Part shown: positions 27,475-35,041 of the stretch, piece after piece | How the letters are laid out: every line of letters begins with the position of its first letter | How positions within the stretch are numbered: position 1 is the first letter of the stretch | Assembly (NCBI GenBank): GCA_903915625.1 | Contig: CAIWTN010000013.1 | Location: 1-38,842 of the forward strand | Direction: 5' to 3' | DNA length: 38,842 nt | Source: an uncultured Pseudomonadota bacterium | Lineage (GTDB): Bacteria; Bdellovibrionota_B; Oligoflexia; Oligoflexales; CAIYRB01 | Program-made: the position numbers and the translations under genes | The notes under the pieces: generated by a model | What the model was told of the DNA's origin: nothing | Databases searched by the model: none | The model's input: only the letters and a program-made list of their open reading frames with translations

Positions 27475-28311
27475 ATGCCAGATCAACCATCTAAGGCCGT
27501 ATCATTTGCCGAATTTATTCGTCAGCGAACGCCAGATGCTGCTTTGCTGACAAGATATCAGGCTCATATCGCCGAGCTCTTAAGGCTATCAACCCATGGC
27601 CTATTTTTTGAACCAGACCCGCAGAGATTTTTTGTTCAATGTGTCGACGAGGTATTACGCGGGTTACTTGACTGTTTGAATCAGACATACGGTGAGCATC
27701 ATGAGGCTTTAGTTGGCCTTGAAGTGGCGAAGTTGCGTGGCAGTGTGTTGGCAATAGGTGATGCGTTGCGCAGTGATGTAGATGCGGCACTGAATAATGA
27801 TCCAGCGACATCTGATCCTCTTGAGGTGCTTTTTTGTTATCCAGGCTTCAAAGCAGTAGCTGCCTATCGTATTGCGCATGCGATTTATCAGCAGAAATTG
27901 CCTCTATTGCCACGCATGATTAGTGAGTTTGCACACCAAATCACGGGGATTGATATTCACCCTGGCGCGCAAATTGGATCTCACTTTTTCATTGATCATG
28001 GCAGCGGTGTAGTGATCGGTGAAACTACGATTATTGGTGACCATGTGACTCTTTATCAGGGTGTGACTTTGGGGGCAAAGAGGTTTCGGCGCGATGAGCA
28101 AGGGATTGTCATCAAGGGGCAAGCGCGACATCCGATTCTTGGTGATCGTGTGACGGTTTATTCCGGTGCCTCTATACTAGGTCGGATCACGATTGGTGCG
28201 GGGAGCGTTATAGGCGGCAATGTATGGTTGACAGAGAGTGTGCCGGTGAATAGCCGCATCACTCAGCAGCATTATCTGACCGGACTTTTTCGCGATGGTG
28301 ACGGTATTTAA
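27475..28311 (+). CDS. cysE: serine O-acetyltransferase CysE
   Basis: Makes O-acetylserine from serine and acetyl-CoA, the committed step of cysteine synthesis. The 278-residue product has a helical N-terminal domain and a left-handed beta-helix of hexapeptide repeats from about residue 155 (GIDIHPGAQIGSHFFIDHGSG, VVIGETTIIGDHVTLYQGVT, then ILGDRVTVYSGASILG). The protein ends exactly in RDGDGI: the C-terminal GDGI with terminal Ile is the tail that enters the CysK active site in the cysteine synthase complex. ATG 27475 has GAGGG upstream; a GTG at 27463 is an alternative. The stop is followed at once by the AAGGAGG of cysK. Confidence 0.95.
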   Translation: MPDQPSKAVSFAEFIRQRTPDAALLTRYQAHIAELLRLSTHGLFFEPDPQRFFVQCVDEVLRGLLDCLNQTYGEHHEALVGLEVAKLRGSVLAIGDALRSDVDAALNNDPATSDPLEVLFCYPGFKAVAAYRIAHAIYQQKLPLLPRMISEFAHQITGIDIHPGAQIGSHFFIDHGSGVVIGETTIIGDHVTLYQGVTLGAKRFRRDEQGIVIKGQARHPILGDRVTVYSGASILGRITIGAGSVIGGNVWLTESVPVNSRITQQHYLTGLFRDGDGI

Positions 28312-28320
28312 GGAGGTATT

Positions 28321-29262
28321 ATGCAGAGGTATCAGCGGCCGAAGATCGCAAATAATATCCTTGAGACTATCGGTAATACTCCGTTAGTGCGCTTGAATAA
28401 GTTGAGTAAGGATGTGCAGGCGCAGATCCTGCTAAAGTTGGAATTTTTCAATCCGCTGTCGAGTGTCAAAGACCGGATTGGCGCGGCTATGATTGAGGCG
28501 GCAGAAAAATCTGGTGCACTTAAAGCTGGGGTCACGATCGTTGAACCAACCAGCGGCAATACAGGCATTGGTCTAGCTTTTGTGGCAGCACAAAAAGGCT
28601 ATCATTTGATCCTCACAATGCCTGAGACCATGAGTATTGAGCGCCGTAAAATGCTGAAAGCCTTAGGCGCAGAGTTGGTATTGACTCCGGGTGAGCTTGG
28701 TATGAAGGGTGCAATTGCCAAAGCCGAGGAATTGGCAGCAAAAAATCCTGCGTATTATATGCCACAACAATTCAAAAACCCTGCCAATGTCGAGGCGCAT
28801 AAGCACACGACCGCCCTGGAGATTTGGGAGGATACTGACGGCAAGGTGGATATGCTTGTCGCGGGTGTTGGAACCGGCGGTACCATTACGGGTATTGCGA
28901 GTGTTTTAAAAAAACTAAAACCAAGCTTCAAGGCTGTCGCGGTCGAGCCTAAGGATTCACCAGTGCTATCGGGCGGGAGTCCTGGACCGCATAAAATCCA
29001 AGGGATCGGAGCTGGTTTTGTACCTGACATTTTCGATGCGAAACTAGTTGATGAAGTCATTAAGGTGAGCAATGAGGACGCTGGTACTTGGTCTCGTCGT
29101 GCGGCTAAAGAAGAGGGAGTGCTCTGTGGCATATCCTCTGGTGCCGCGATTGGTGCGGCTATTGAACTCGGCATGCGGCCAGAGAATAAAGACAAGGTTA
29201 TCGTTGTGATCATCCCGAGTAGTGGTGAGAGGTATCTTTCGACTTGGTTGTTTGACGAGTAG
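28321..29262 (+). CDS. cysK: cysteine synthase A (O-acetylserine sulfhydrylase)
   Basis: A PLP enzyme forming cysteine from O-acetylserine and sulfide. The 313-residue product has [13 protein letters not shown], the Schiff-base Lys K50 in PLSSVKDR, the substrate loop [10 protein letters not shown], and the PLP-phosphate loop [10 protein letters not shown]. Length and motifs fit CysK rather than cystathionine beta-synthase. AAGGAGG lies five bases before the ATG, nine bases after the cysE stop, so the two are one operon. Its C-terminus leads into the SAM riboswitch region, which controls the next operon. Confidence 0.96.
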   Translation: MQRYQRPKIANNILETIGNTPLVRLNKLSKDVQAQILLKLEFFNPLSSVKDRIGAAMIEAAEKSGALKAGVTIVEPTSGNTGIGLAFVAAQKGYHLILTMPETMSIERRKMLKALGAELVLTPGELGMKGAIAKAEELAAKNPAYYMPQQFKNPANVEAHKHTTALEIWEDTDGKVDMLVAGVGTGGTITGIASVLKKLKPSFKAVAVEPKDSPVLSGGSPGPHKIQGIGAGFVPDIFDAKLVDEVIKVSNEDAGTWSRRAAKEEGVLCGISSGAAIGAAIELGMRPENKDKVIVVIIPSSGERYLSTWLFDE

Positions 29263-29312
29263 AGACCGTTCCTTCGCTTGACAGAACCACGCGCTCTATG
29301 TTCTCCTTATAG

Positions 29313-29453
29313 CTGTTCATCAAGACCGGTTGAGGGATAGGCCCGACGACGCCGGGGCAACCACGCAAGTTTATGAAAGTAAATTGCGTATGGTGCCAAG
29401 TCCTGCGGTAGCAACCCGGCGTAAGCCAGGAGTGCAAACCGGAAGATGAGCAG
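29313..29453 (+). promoter_or_regulatory. SAM riboswitch (SAM-I clan) upstream of metX
   Basis: P1 is CTGTTCATC at 29313-29321 with GATGAGCAG at 29445-29453 (one G-U). The core has the SAM-I signatures in order: ATCAAGA, GAGGGATAGGCCC (P2 with kink-turn region), CCGGGGCAACC, a P3 hairpin ACGCAA/TTGCGT (29363-29388 region), and GGTGCCAAGTCCTGC (J3/4-P4), closed by CAGGA. SAM-I fits best; SAM-IV and the I/IV variant are not excluded by eye. A good -35 (TTGACA, 29278-29283) lies upstream, but I see no -10 at normal spacing. It should repress the methionine operon when SAM is abundant. Confidence 0.93.
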
Positions 29454-29458
29454 AAAAG

Positions 29459-29524
29459 GTCCCCTACGACTTCTTCTTGCACCCTTCTGTTCCCGCGTGT
29501 TCTTGGCACCCCAGTAAAGGGGAC
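29459..29524 (+). promoter_or_regulatory. riboswitch expression platform, Shine-Dalgarno sequestration
   Basis: GTCCCCT at 29459-29465 is complementary to AGGGGAC at 29518-29524, which contains the metX ribosome-binding site just before the ATG at 29528. No hairpin with a T tract is present, so control is probably at translation initiation. The 52-nt loop between the arms is pyrimidine-rich. Confidence 0.6.
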
Positions 29525-29527
29525 GAG

Positions 29528-30577
29528 ATGGTGGAGTTGGCAGGGGAAAGAGTGGAGTTTGGTGCGCGTGATGTTTGGCGCTCACCGTCACCATTAAGTG
29601 GCACAATTCATCTGCCGCAGCGCCCTTTCGAACTTGATTGTGGCCTGAACCTTCCTGAAGTCCAAGTTGCATATGAGATTGTCGGTCCCAGCAACGCGCC
29701 GGTGGTCGCAGTGTTGGGTGGTATTTCTGCGACCCGCTTTGTGGCCGGCGGAATTGATAATTCCGCAGCAAGACCAAAGGGATGGTGGAGTGATCTCTGT
29801 GGGCCTGGTCAGGCTCTAGACAGCAACAGATATCGCATATTGTCTTGGGACTTTCTTGGTGGCAATGGTGCGACCACTGGACCTCGCTCATCAGAATACG
29901 CAGGTAAAACATTTCTCGACATCACCACTGGAGATCAAGCTCGTGTGCTTGCTGAGCTATTGCCTATACTTGGTATTTCGAGCTTGCATGCGCTCGTCGG
30001 CGCTTCCTACGGCGGTATGATAGCCTTAGCTTTTGGAGCCCGATTTCCCAATCTAGTAAAGCGGCTGTTGGTCATTAGTGCTGCCCATCGCAGTGCGCCA
30101 CTGGCCGTGGCTTGGCGAACTATACAACGGCAAATTGTTAGCTTTGGATTGTCTGAAAATCGAGGAGGCGAAGCGCTGGCTTTAGCTCGCGCCTTGGGAA
30201 TGGCCACCTACCGTACTCCGGATGAATTTGCGCAACGCTTTGGTGGAACGCGCTTGGACGCTCATGATCCCGATTCATTTCCGATTTGGGACTATCTGCG
30301 CGCTCGTGGTGAGGACTATGTCAAGCACATGGATCCACATGCATTTCTCTGCCTGTCTAGGTCTATCGACTTGCATGAAGCGGACCCGCAGAAAATCTGT
30401 GTGCCAACTACAGTAGTGGCCGTGCGTCAGGACCAATTGGTGCCGCTGGCTCTACTGGAGGAGTTGGCTGATGCGCACGCTGGATCATGTGAGCTTCAGG
30501 TCATTGATTCACTTTATGGACATGATGCCTTCTTAAAAGAGCCAACATTTTTTTCCCGTTTATTGCGATGTTTATAG
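29528..30577 (+). CDS. metX: homoserine O-acyltransferase, MetX family
   Basis: An alpha/beta hydrolase-fold enzyme activating homoserine for methionine synthesis. The 349-residue product has the nucleophile S160 in GASYGGMIALAFG, oxyanion residues in VLGGISATR, the segment SWDFLGGNGATTGP, and the Asp and His of the triad in VRQDQLVPL and YGHDAFLKE. The nucleophile motif and length resemble the shorter MetXS (Xanthomonas-type) enzymes that use succinyl-CoA, so acetyl versus succinyl donor is open. I use ATG 29528, which directly follows the riboswitch-controlled Shine-Dalgarno; a start at 29477 would lie inside the platform. metB and hom follow. Confidence 0.92.
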   Translation: MVELAGERVEFGARDVWRSPSPLSGTIHLPQRPFELDCGLNLPEVQVAYEIVGPSNAPVVAVLGGISATRFVAGGIDNSAARPKGWWSDLCGPGQALDSNRYRILSWDFLGGNGATTGPRSSEYAGKTFLDITTGDQARVLAELLPILGISSLHALVGASYGGMIALAFGARFPNLVKRLLVISAAHRSAPLAVAWRTIQRQIVSFGLSENRGGEALALARALGMATYRTPDEFAQRFGGTRLDAHDPDSFPIWDYLRARGEDYVKHMDPHAFLCLSRSIDLHEADPQKICVPTTVVAVRQDQLVPLALLEELADAHAGSCELQVIDSLYGHDAFLKEPTFFSRLLRCL

Positions 30578-30589
30578 GAGCTTGATACC

Positions 30590-31807
30590 GTGAGCGACTT
30601 TTCTGCAACTACCTGTGTACGTGCCGCCGTTGGTACCGATCAATCATACGGCGCCGTGATTCCACCCCTCCATCTCTCCACGAACTTTACATTTAAGGGC
30701 CTAGGGGACCGTCGGAAGTATGATTATACTCGTTCCGGCAATCCTACCCGCGACATCCTAGGCGAAACTTTAGCCGAACTCGAAGAGGGGCATGGTGCCA
30801 TCGTAACCAGTTCGGGGATGGCAGCGCTCACGGCGCTGGTGCATTTGGTCGACGCGGATCAATTGATTTTGGCACCGCATGACTGCTACGGCGGAACCTT
30901 TCGCCTATTAACAGCGCTCCACAAGCAGGGTAGAGCGCGTGTACTTTTCTTGGATCAAGGGGATCATCGAGCCTTTGAGAATGCCTTTACATCCGGATCC
31001 GAAAAAGTTGGCTTGGTATTGGTGGAAACGCCCAGCAATCCTCTGCTTAGGGTGGTAGATATCGCCGCGATCAGCGCGATTTGTCGGCGTCATGGGGCTC
31101 TTTTGGCGGTCGATAATACCTTTTTATCGCCGGCTTTGCAGAGGCCCTTAACTTTGGGCGCTGATCTGGTCGTTCATTCGACGACGAAATACTTAAATGG
31201 TCATAGCGATGTCGTCGGTGGCGCTGTGATCGCGAAGACTGCTGAATTAAGCGAGCGTCTAACCTGGTGGGCCAACTGCCTTGGCATCACGGGGGCTCCC
31301 TTCGATTCCTTTTTGACTCTGCGTGGCGTGCGGACTCTTTCTGCTCGCATTCGCCTCCATGAAGAAAATGCTGCGGCCGTCGCGCAATTACTGAGCGATC
31401 ACCCGGCGGTAGCCAAGGTTTATTATCCCGGCCTGGCAAGTCATCCAGGTCATGCACTGGCAAGATCGCAGCAGCAGGGCTTCGGTGGGATTATCAGTTT
31501 TGAGTTAAATGCTGGTATTGCCGGAGTTCATGCATTTTTAGAGGGTTTAACCTGCTTTTCTTTGGCCGAGTCACTGGGTGGCGTTGAAAGTTTAGTGGCA
31601 CATCCGGCATCTATGACTCATGCATCGATGGCAGCAGAAGCGCAGGCGCGGGCGGGAATTACGCCGCAATTGCTACGTCTATCTATCGGTATCGAAGCCA
31701 CTAAGGATCTGATTTGCGATGTGCGTCTTGGTCTCGACCGTGTCCATGCGCTACGAAGTCAACCAAGGTCTGATATTGACTCGGTGAGTCGCGCAGCAAC
31801 TTACTGA
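30590..31807 (+). CDS. metB: cystathionine gamma-synthase (MetB-like PLP enzyme)
   Basis: A Cys/Met-metabolism PLP enzyme of 405 residues joining acylhomoserine and cysteine into cystathionine. Motifs: YDYTRSGNPTRDILGETLAELE, SSGMAAL, the Schiff-base Lys K200 in HSTTKYLNGHSDVVGG, VETPSNPLLRV, and ESLGGVESLVAHPASMTH. The N-terminal 25 residues resemble Xanthomonas-type MetB. It starts with GTG, with AGGAG about nine bases upstream, 12 bp after metX. O-acetylhomoserine sulfhydrylase or cystathionine gamma-lyase cannot be separated by motifs alone, but the context (cysE/cysK upstream, metX before it) favours MetB. Confidence 0.9.
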   Translation: MSDFSATTCVRAAVGTDQSYGAVIPPLHLSTNFTFKGLGDRRKYDYTRSGNPTRDILGETLAELEEGHGAIVTSSGMAALTALVHLVDADQLILAPHDCYGGTFRLLTALHKQGRARVLFLDQGDHRAFENAFTSGSEKVGLVLVETPSNPLLRVVDIAAISAICRRHGALLAVDNTFLSPALQRPLTLGADLVVHSTTKYLNGHSDVVGGAVIAKTAELSERLTWWANCLGITGAPFDSFLTLRGVRTLSARIRLHEENAAAVAQLLSDHPAVAKVYYPGLASHPGHALARSQQQGFGGIISFELNAGIAGVHAFLEGLTCFSLAESLGGVESLVAHPASMTHASMAAEAQARAGITPQLLRLSIGIEATKDLICDVRLGLDRVHALRSQPRSDIDSVSRAATY

Positions 31808-31852
31808 AAAATTTTTGTCGATCGTGGTCACTTCCGGGAGTGATTTGTAGTT

Positions 31853-32989
31853 ATGTCTAATGCGAATCTGAGCATTGATGCAGGGCTGAACGCGAAACGA
31901 GTCGCTCGTTGGCCTTCACCGAAACAAAAGGCCATTTGTGTGGCTATTGTCGGCCCAGGGGGGGTTGGCAGCACGCTGCTCGAGCAGTGGCACCATATCC
32001 AGCCTCAATTAATGATGCGGTCTACTGCCCGCTTAGATTTGCGTGCCTTGTGTAATTCATCGCACATGTTACTAGCGGCGAAACCTATCGATGTGGCGGC
32101 GTGGCAACAGGCGTTAGCACATTCAACTTCAGAACCTAATCTCGGGGATCTAAATTTATTTTTGCGCCATCAAGACGATGCAGTCGTGGTGATCGATGTT
32201 TCAGCCTCTGAATCCGTATCGAAGCAACATGCCCATTGGTTACGGTGCGGTTACACAGTGCTGACAGCGAATAAATATGCGGCTGCATCTGCCTCACACC
32301 ATTATGCCGCACTTCGACATGCAGAGGCGGTGGGTGGGGGGCGTTACCTATGCGAGACTACGGTTGGCGCTGGATTGCCACTTATTGGGTTGATTTCTGA
32401 CTTGGTGCGAACAGGGGATGAAGTGCTGAAAATAGAGGGAATACTCTCGGGTACTTTGTCTCATCTTTTGGCTCGCCTTGAGGTTGGCGAGGCATTTGCC
32501 GATGTGCTGCGGGATCTACATTCATGTGGTTATACGGAGCCTGATCCTCGCCATGATTTATCTGGCCTCGATGTTGCTCGTAAGCTCGTTATACTTGGGC
32601 GTACGGCTGATATTAAGGTCGATCTTGACGATGTCAGTCTCACTAGTTGTGCCCCTATTGGGGATCAGTCGACTGAGTCAGTAGTGACTTTCCTTGAGCG
32701 CTGTGACCAATACAATCAGGTAATAGGAGCCCAAGTGAGTGCTGCTCGCAGAAGAAACTCAGTGTTGAGATATGTAGCGACTATTGAGCGCGGCGGTCGA
32801 GCCGTAGTAGCTCCTACTGTGTTAGCCCATGATCATCCAATGGCAAGGTTGCCGGCAGGTGATAATTTGATCCGCATCACAACAAAGCGCTACCAAAGCA
32901 GCCCTCTGGTGATTCAGGGGGCAGGAGCAGGCAGAGAGGTTACCGCCGCTGGCTTACTGGCTGATTTGATCCGCTGTGCCTCTCGCTGA
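31853..32989 (+). CDS. hom: homoserine dehydrogenase (ThrA C-terminal type)
   Basis: Reduces aspartate semialdehyde to homoserine, supplying metX. The 378-residue product has an N-terminal Rossmann fold (VAIVGPGGVGSTLLEQW), then TANKYAAA, YLCETTVGAGLPLIG, ILSGTLSHLLARL, and the catalytic-domain signature GYTEPDPRHDLSGLDVARKLVILGR. It corresponds to the homoserine dehydrogenase half of ThrA/MetL; there is no aspartokinase and no ACT domain, so no internal Thr feedback is expected. It lies 45 bp after metB and is the last gene before a terminator, putting homoserine supply under SAM control. Confidence 0.93.
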   Translation: MSNANLSIDAGLNAKRVARWPSPKQKAICVAIVGPGGVGSTLLEQWHHIQPQLMMRSTARLDLRALCNSSHMLLAAKPIDVAAWQQALAHSTSEPNLGDLNLFLRHQDDAVVVIDVSASESVSKQHAHWLRCGYTVLTANKYAAASASHHYAALRHAEAVGGGRYLCETTVGAGLPLIGLISDLVRTGDEVLKIEGILSGTLSHLLARLEVGEAFADVLRDLHSCGYTEPDPRHDLSGLDVARKLVILGRTADIKVDLDDVSLTSCAPIGDQSTESVVTFLERCDQYNQVIGAQVSAARRRNSVLRYVATIERGGRAVVAPTVLAHDHPMARLPAGDNLIRITTKRYQSSPLVIQGAGAGREVTAAGLLADLIRCASR

Positions 32990-33055
32990 ATCTTCAGCCT
33001 ATCAAAGTGCATCGTTTCTCATGCGCTTGCTCATGTTTAGGTAATGTGTTGTAAC

Positions 33056-33107
33056 GCCCTGATGGAGGTGACGTTTTCACGGCATCGGGGCTGTTTAGAT
33101 TTTTTTC
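33056..33107 (+). terminator. Rho-independent terminator of the metX-metB-hom operon
   Basis: GCCCTGATG (33056-33064) pairs with CATCGGGGC (33083-33091), one G-U, enclosing a small GTGA/TCAC hairpin; a run of T follows about 10 bases later. Confidence 0.8.
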
Positions 33108-33183
33108 TTGTATTTTCCCTCATTTCCAGCTTCGATATAGAGTCAATTTCCGCGTCAAACTAAGAAAAGTACATGAGGCAACC

Positions 33184-35001
33184 TTGCGCCATCCCAAGAT
33201 GATGTGTCTTGCCTTTTTTTGCGTTCTAGCATGCTCGAGTCATCAATCCTCGCATGTTACGTCCAGGGGGTACTCAAATACTCAGCCTGCTGTTAAGGCT
33301 CCCGTGAGTGGCTACGACCCTGAAATGCCGCTTCACACGCGTGGTCGATTTATTGTGGATGCCAATGACCGCCGAGTTAAATTGGCGTCAGTGAATTGGT
33401 ACGGCGCAAGCGATACTCACATGGTACCTGGCGGACTCGACCGCGCTCCGCTAACCCAGATTGTGGCGCAAATTAAAGCCTTGGGTTTTAACTCTGTTCG
33501 CCTACCGTTTTCAAACTTCATGCTTCATGTCAAACACGTGGAAGACGAAGCCGTTGCCGCAAATCCCCAACTATTTGGACTCACTCCAATTGGAGTTTAC
33601 GACCGGGTGGTCGAAGCCCTAACCGATGCTGGAATTTTAGTTATTTTAAATAATCATACAACGCATCCAATGTGGTGTTGTTCCTATGATCATGACGGCC
33701 TTTGGTACACATCTGACTACTCGGAGGAGCGATGGCTTGATGACTGGGGCTTCATGGCTCGGCGTTACCTAGGCAACACTCGAGTGGTAGGCGCTGATTT
33801 GAGGAATGAGATTCGGGTGGCAAAATGGAGCGGCACTTTTGTACCAAGCGCGCCAAATTGGGGGAGAGGGCCGAACGATTGGCGGGCTGCAGCTGAGCGC
33901 GCTGGTGCGCTGGTGTTGTCAGAGAACCCGCAGTTGTTGATTATTGTAGAAGGAATCAATTTTCCTCGCGATCATCTTCGCGGTGTTTATCTCGACCCCG
34001 TAAGACTGCCTTTAGCTAATCGCTTAGTTTATGCTGCCCATAACTACTCATTTACGGCACCAAGTCCGATTGGCCCGACCTACGGTCAGTTGGATCAAGC
34101 TAAATTTAATGAGCTTATGCACAAGGAATGGGGCTTTGTGGTTACACCCAACCAAGCTTTCACTGCTCCAGTTTGGGTGAGTGAGTTTGGCGAGTCTAGT
34201 CATACTGTAGATCGCAGCTGGTATGCGCATATCATAGAGTACTTGCACGAAGGTGATTTTGATTTTGCCTACTGGGCTTTGAATGCAGGACCGAAAGCCT
34301 CAGGAGAGGAGGAAACATTCTCTCTTCTGAGCGATGACTGGAGTTCGCCGCTCAGTGATTGGCGGATCGCACCATTGAAGACTCTGATGCGGCCACGAAT
34401 CGGCCCTGGTGTAGAACCGCAATGGGAAGATCAACCCCAGAATCATTTTGCCGTACAAACTTTTAGCGACGGAGACAGTATTCAATCCTCGGATCGTCAG
34501 GATTGGATGCCTAACGCCTTTAAGTCCAGATGTCGCGAAGGCGAGCGCGTGGTGGGACTAAGTATTGGCAAACGCGCAGCTCAGTCGTTTGCCCATGGAG
34601 TGCTGTGCAGTGACTATGGCCTAGACCTGGGCATCGGCAAGCTTCTGACTTTATCTAATAATGACCATAACCAGGGCGATGTGGGTACCCATACGCAAGG
34701 CAGAGATTGGGCCGAAGGTGCTATCAAAATGGAGTGCGCCCTGAACTCCTACGTAGCAGGAGCTGCACAAACGCGGCGCGCTCTTAAATATTGGTTCGCG
34801 GGTGTACTGTGTGCTGAAGCTAATAAACCGCTAGGCACTCAATGTCATAGCGTTGATTTTTTCGAGCGTGATAATCGCTCGGTGGAAATTCCAGGTGATT
34901 GGGATCCGCATATGCTCAAGGGACAATGTGCGTTAGATGAGTATACAGCGGGAGTAAGTGCGACTAAGGGTCATGTTAGGTCACTACTCTGCTGCAAGTG
35001 A
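33184..35001 (+). CDS. secreted GH5-family glycosidase lipoprotein with C-terminal repeats
   Basis: A 605-residue predicted lipoprotein: signal peptide with basic start and lipobox VLAC (C17). The catalytic domain (about 55-405) is a GH5-like TIM barrel: LGFNSVRLPFSN, the acid/base E209 in DLRNE, HNY around residue 290, and the nucleophile E334 in VSEFGE. It may cut a beta-glucan or related glycan; substrate unknown. The C-terminal third holds three repeats starting at D440, D508 and D572 (pattern DW, K seven residues on, C ten residues on, then a second C about 21-25 residues later in G-x-LC), likely disulfide-bonded binding modules. The start is TTG 33184, supported by GAGG five bases upstream; ATG 33199 would drop the basic residues. 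Confidence 0.85.
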   Translation: MRHPKMMCLAFFCVLACSSHQSSHVTSRGYSNTQPAVKAPVSGYDPEMPLHTRGRFIVDANDRRVKLASVNWYGASDTHMVPGGLDRAPLTQIVAQIKALGFNSVRLPFSNFMLHVKHVEDEAVAANPQLFGLTPIGVYDRVVEALTDAGILVILNNHTTHPMWCCSYDHDGLWYTSDYSEERWLDDWGFMARRYLGNTRVVGADLRNEIRVAKWSGTFVPSAPNWGRGPNDWRAAAERAGALVLSENPQLLIIVEGINFPRDHLRGVYLDPVRLPLANRLVYAAHNYSFTAPSPIGPTYGQLDQAKFNELMHKEWGFVVTPNQAFTAPVWVSEFGESSHTVDRSWYAHIIEYLHEGDFDFAYWALNAGPKASGEEETFSLLSDDWSSPLSDWRIAPLKTLMRPRIGPGVEPQWEDQPQNHFAVQTFSDGDSIQSSDRQDWMPNAFKSRCREGERVVGLSIGKRAAQSFAHGVLCSDYGLDLGIGKLLTLSNNDHNQGDVGTHTQGRDWAEGAIKMECALNSYVAGAAQTRRALKYWFAGVLCAEANKPLGTQCHSVDFFERDNRSVEIPGDWDPHMLKGQCALDEYTAGVSATKGHVRSLLCCK

Positions 35002-35014
35002 GACACCTACTGAT

Positions 35015-35041
35015 AGTCAGAAAGTTCATTCTTTCGTGACT
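35015..35041. terminator. hairpin at the convergent glycosidase/photolyase junction
   Basis: AGTCAGAAAG (35015-35024) pairs with CTTTC and TGACT (35031-35041, one bulged G); the loop contains the photolyase stop codon. The gap between the two genes is only 24 bp, so this is probably a shared terminator. Confidence 0.45.

Noticed and set aside
29307-29912. 201-codon minus-strand frame across the riboswitch and metX
   Set aside because: It is antisense to a clear riboswitch and a recognisable enzyme, and its translation resembles no family.
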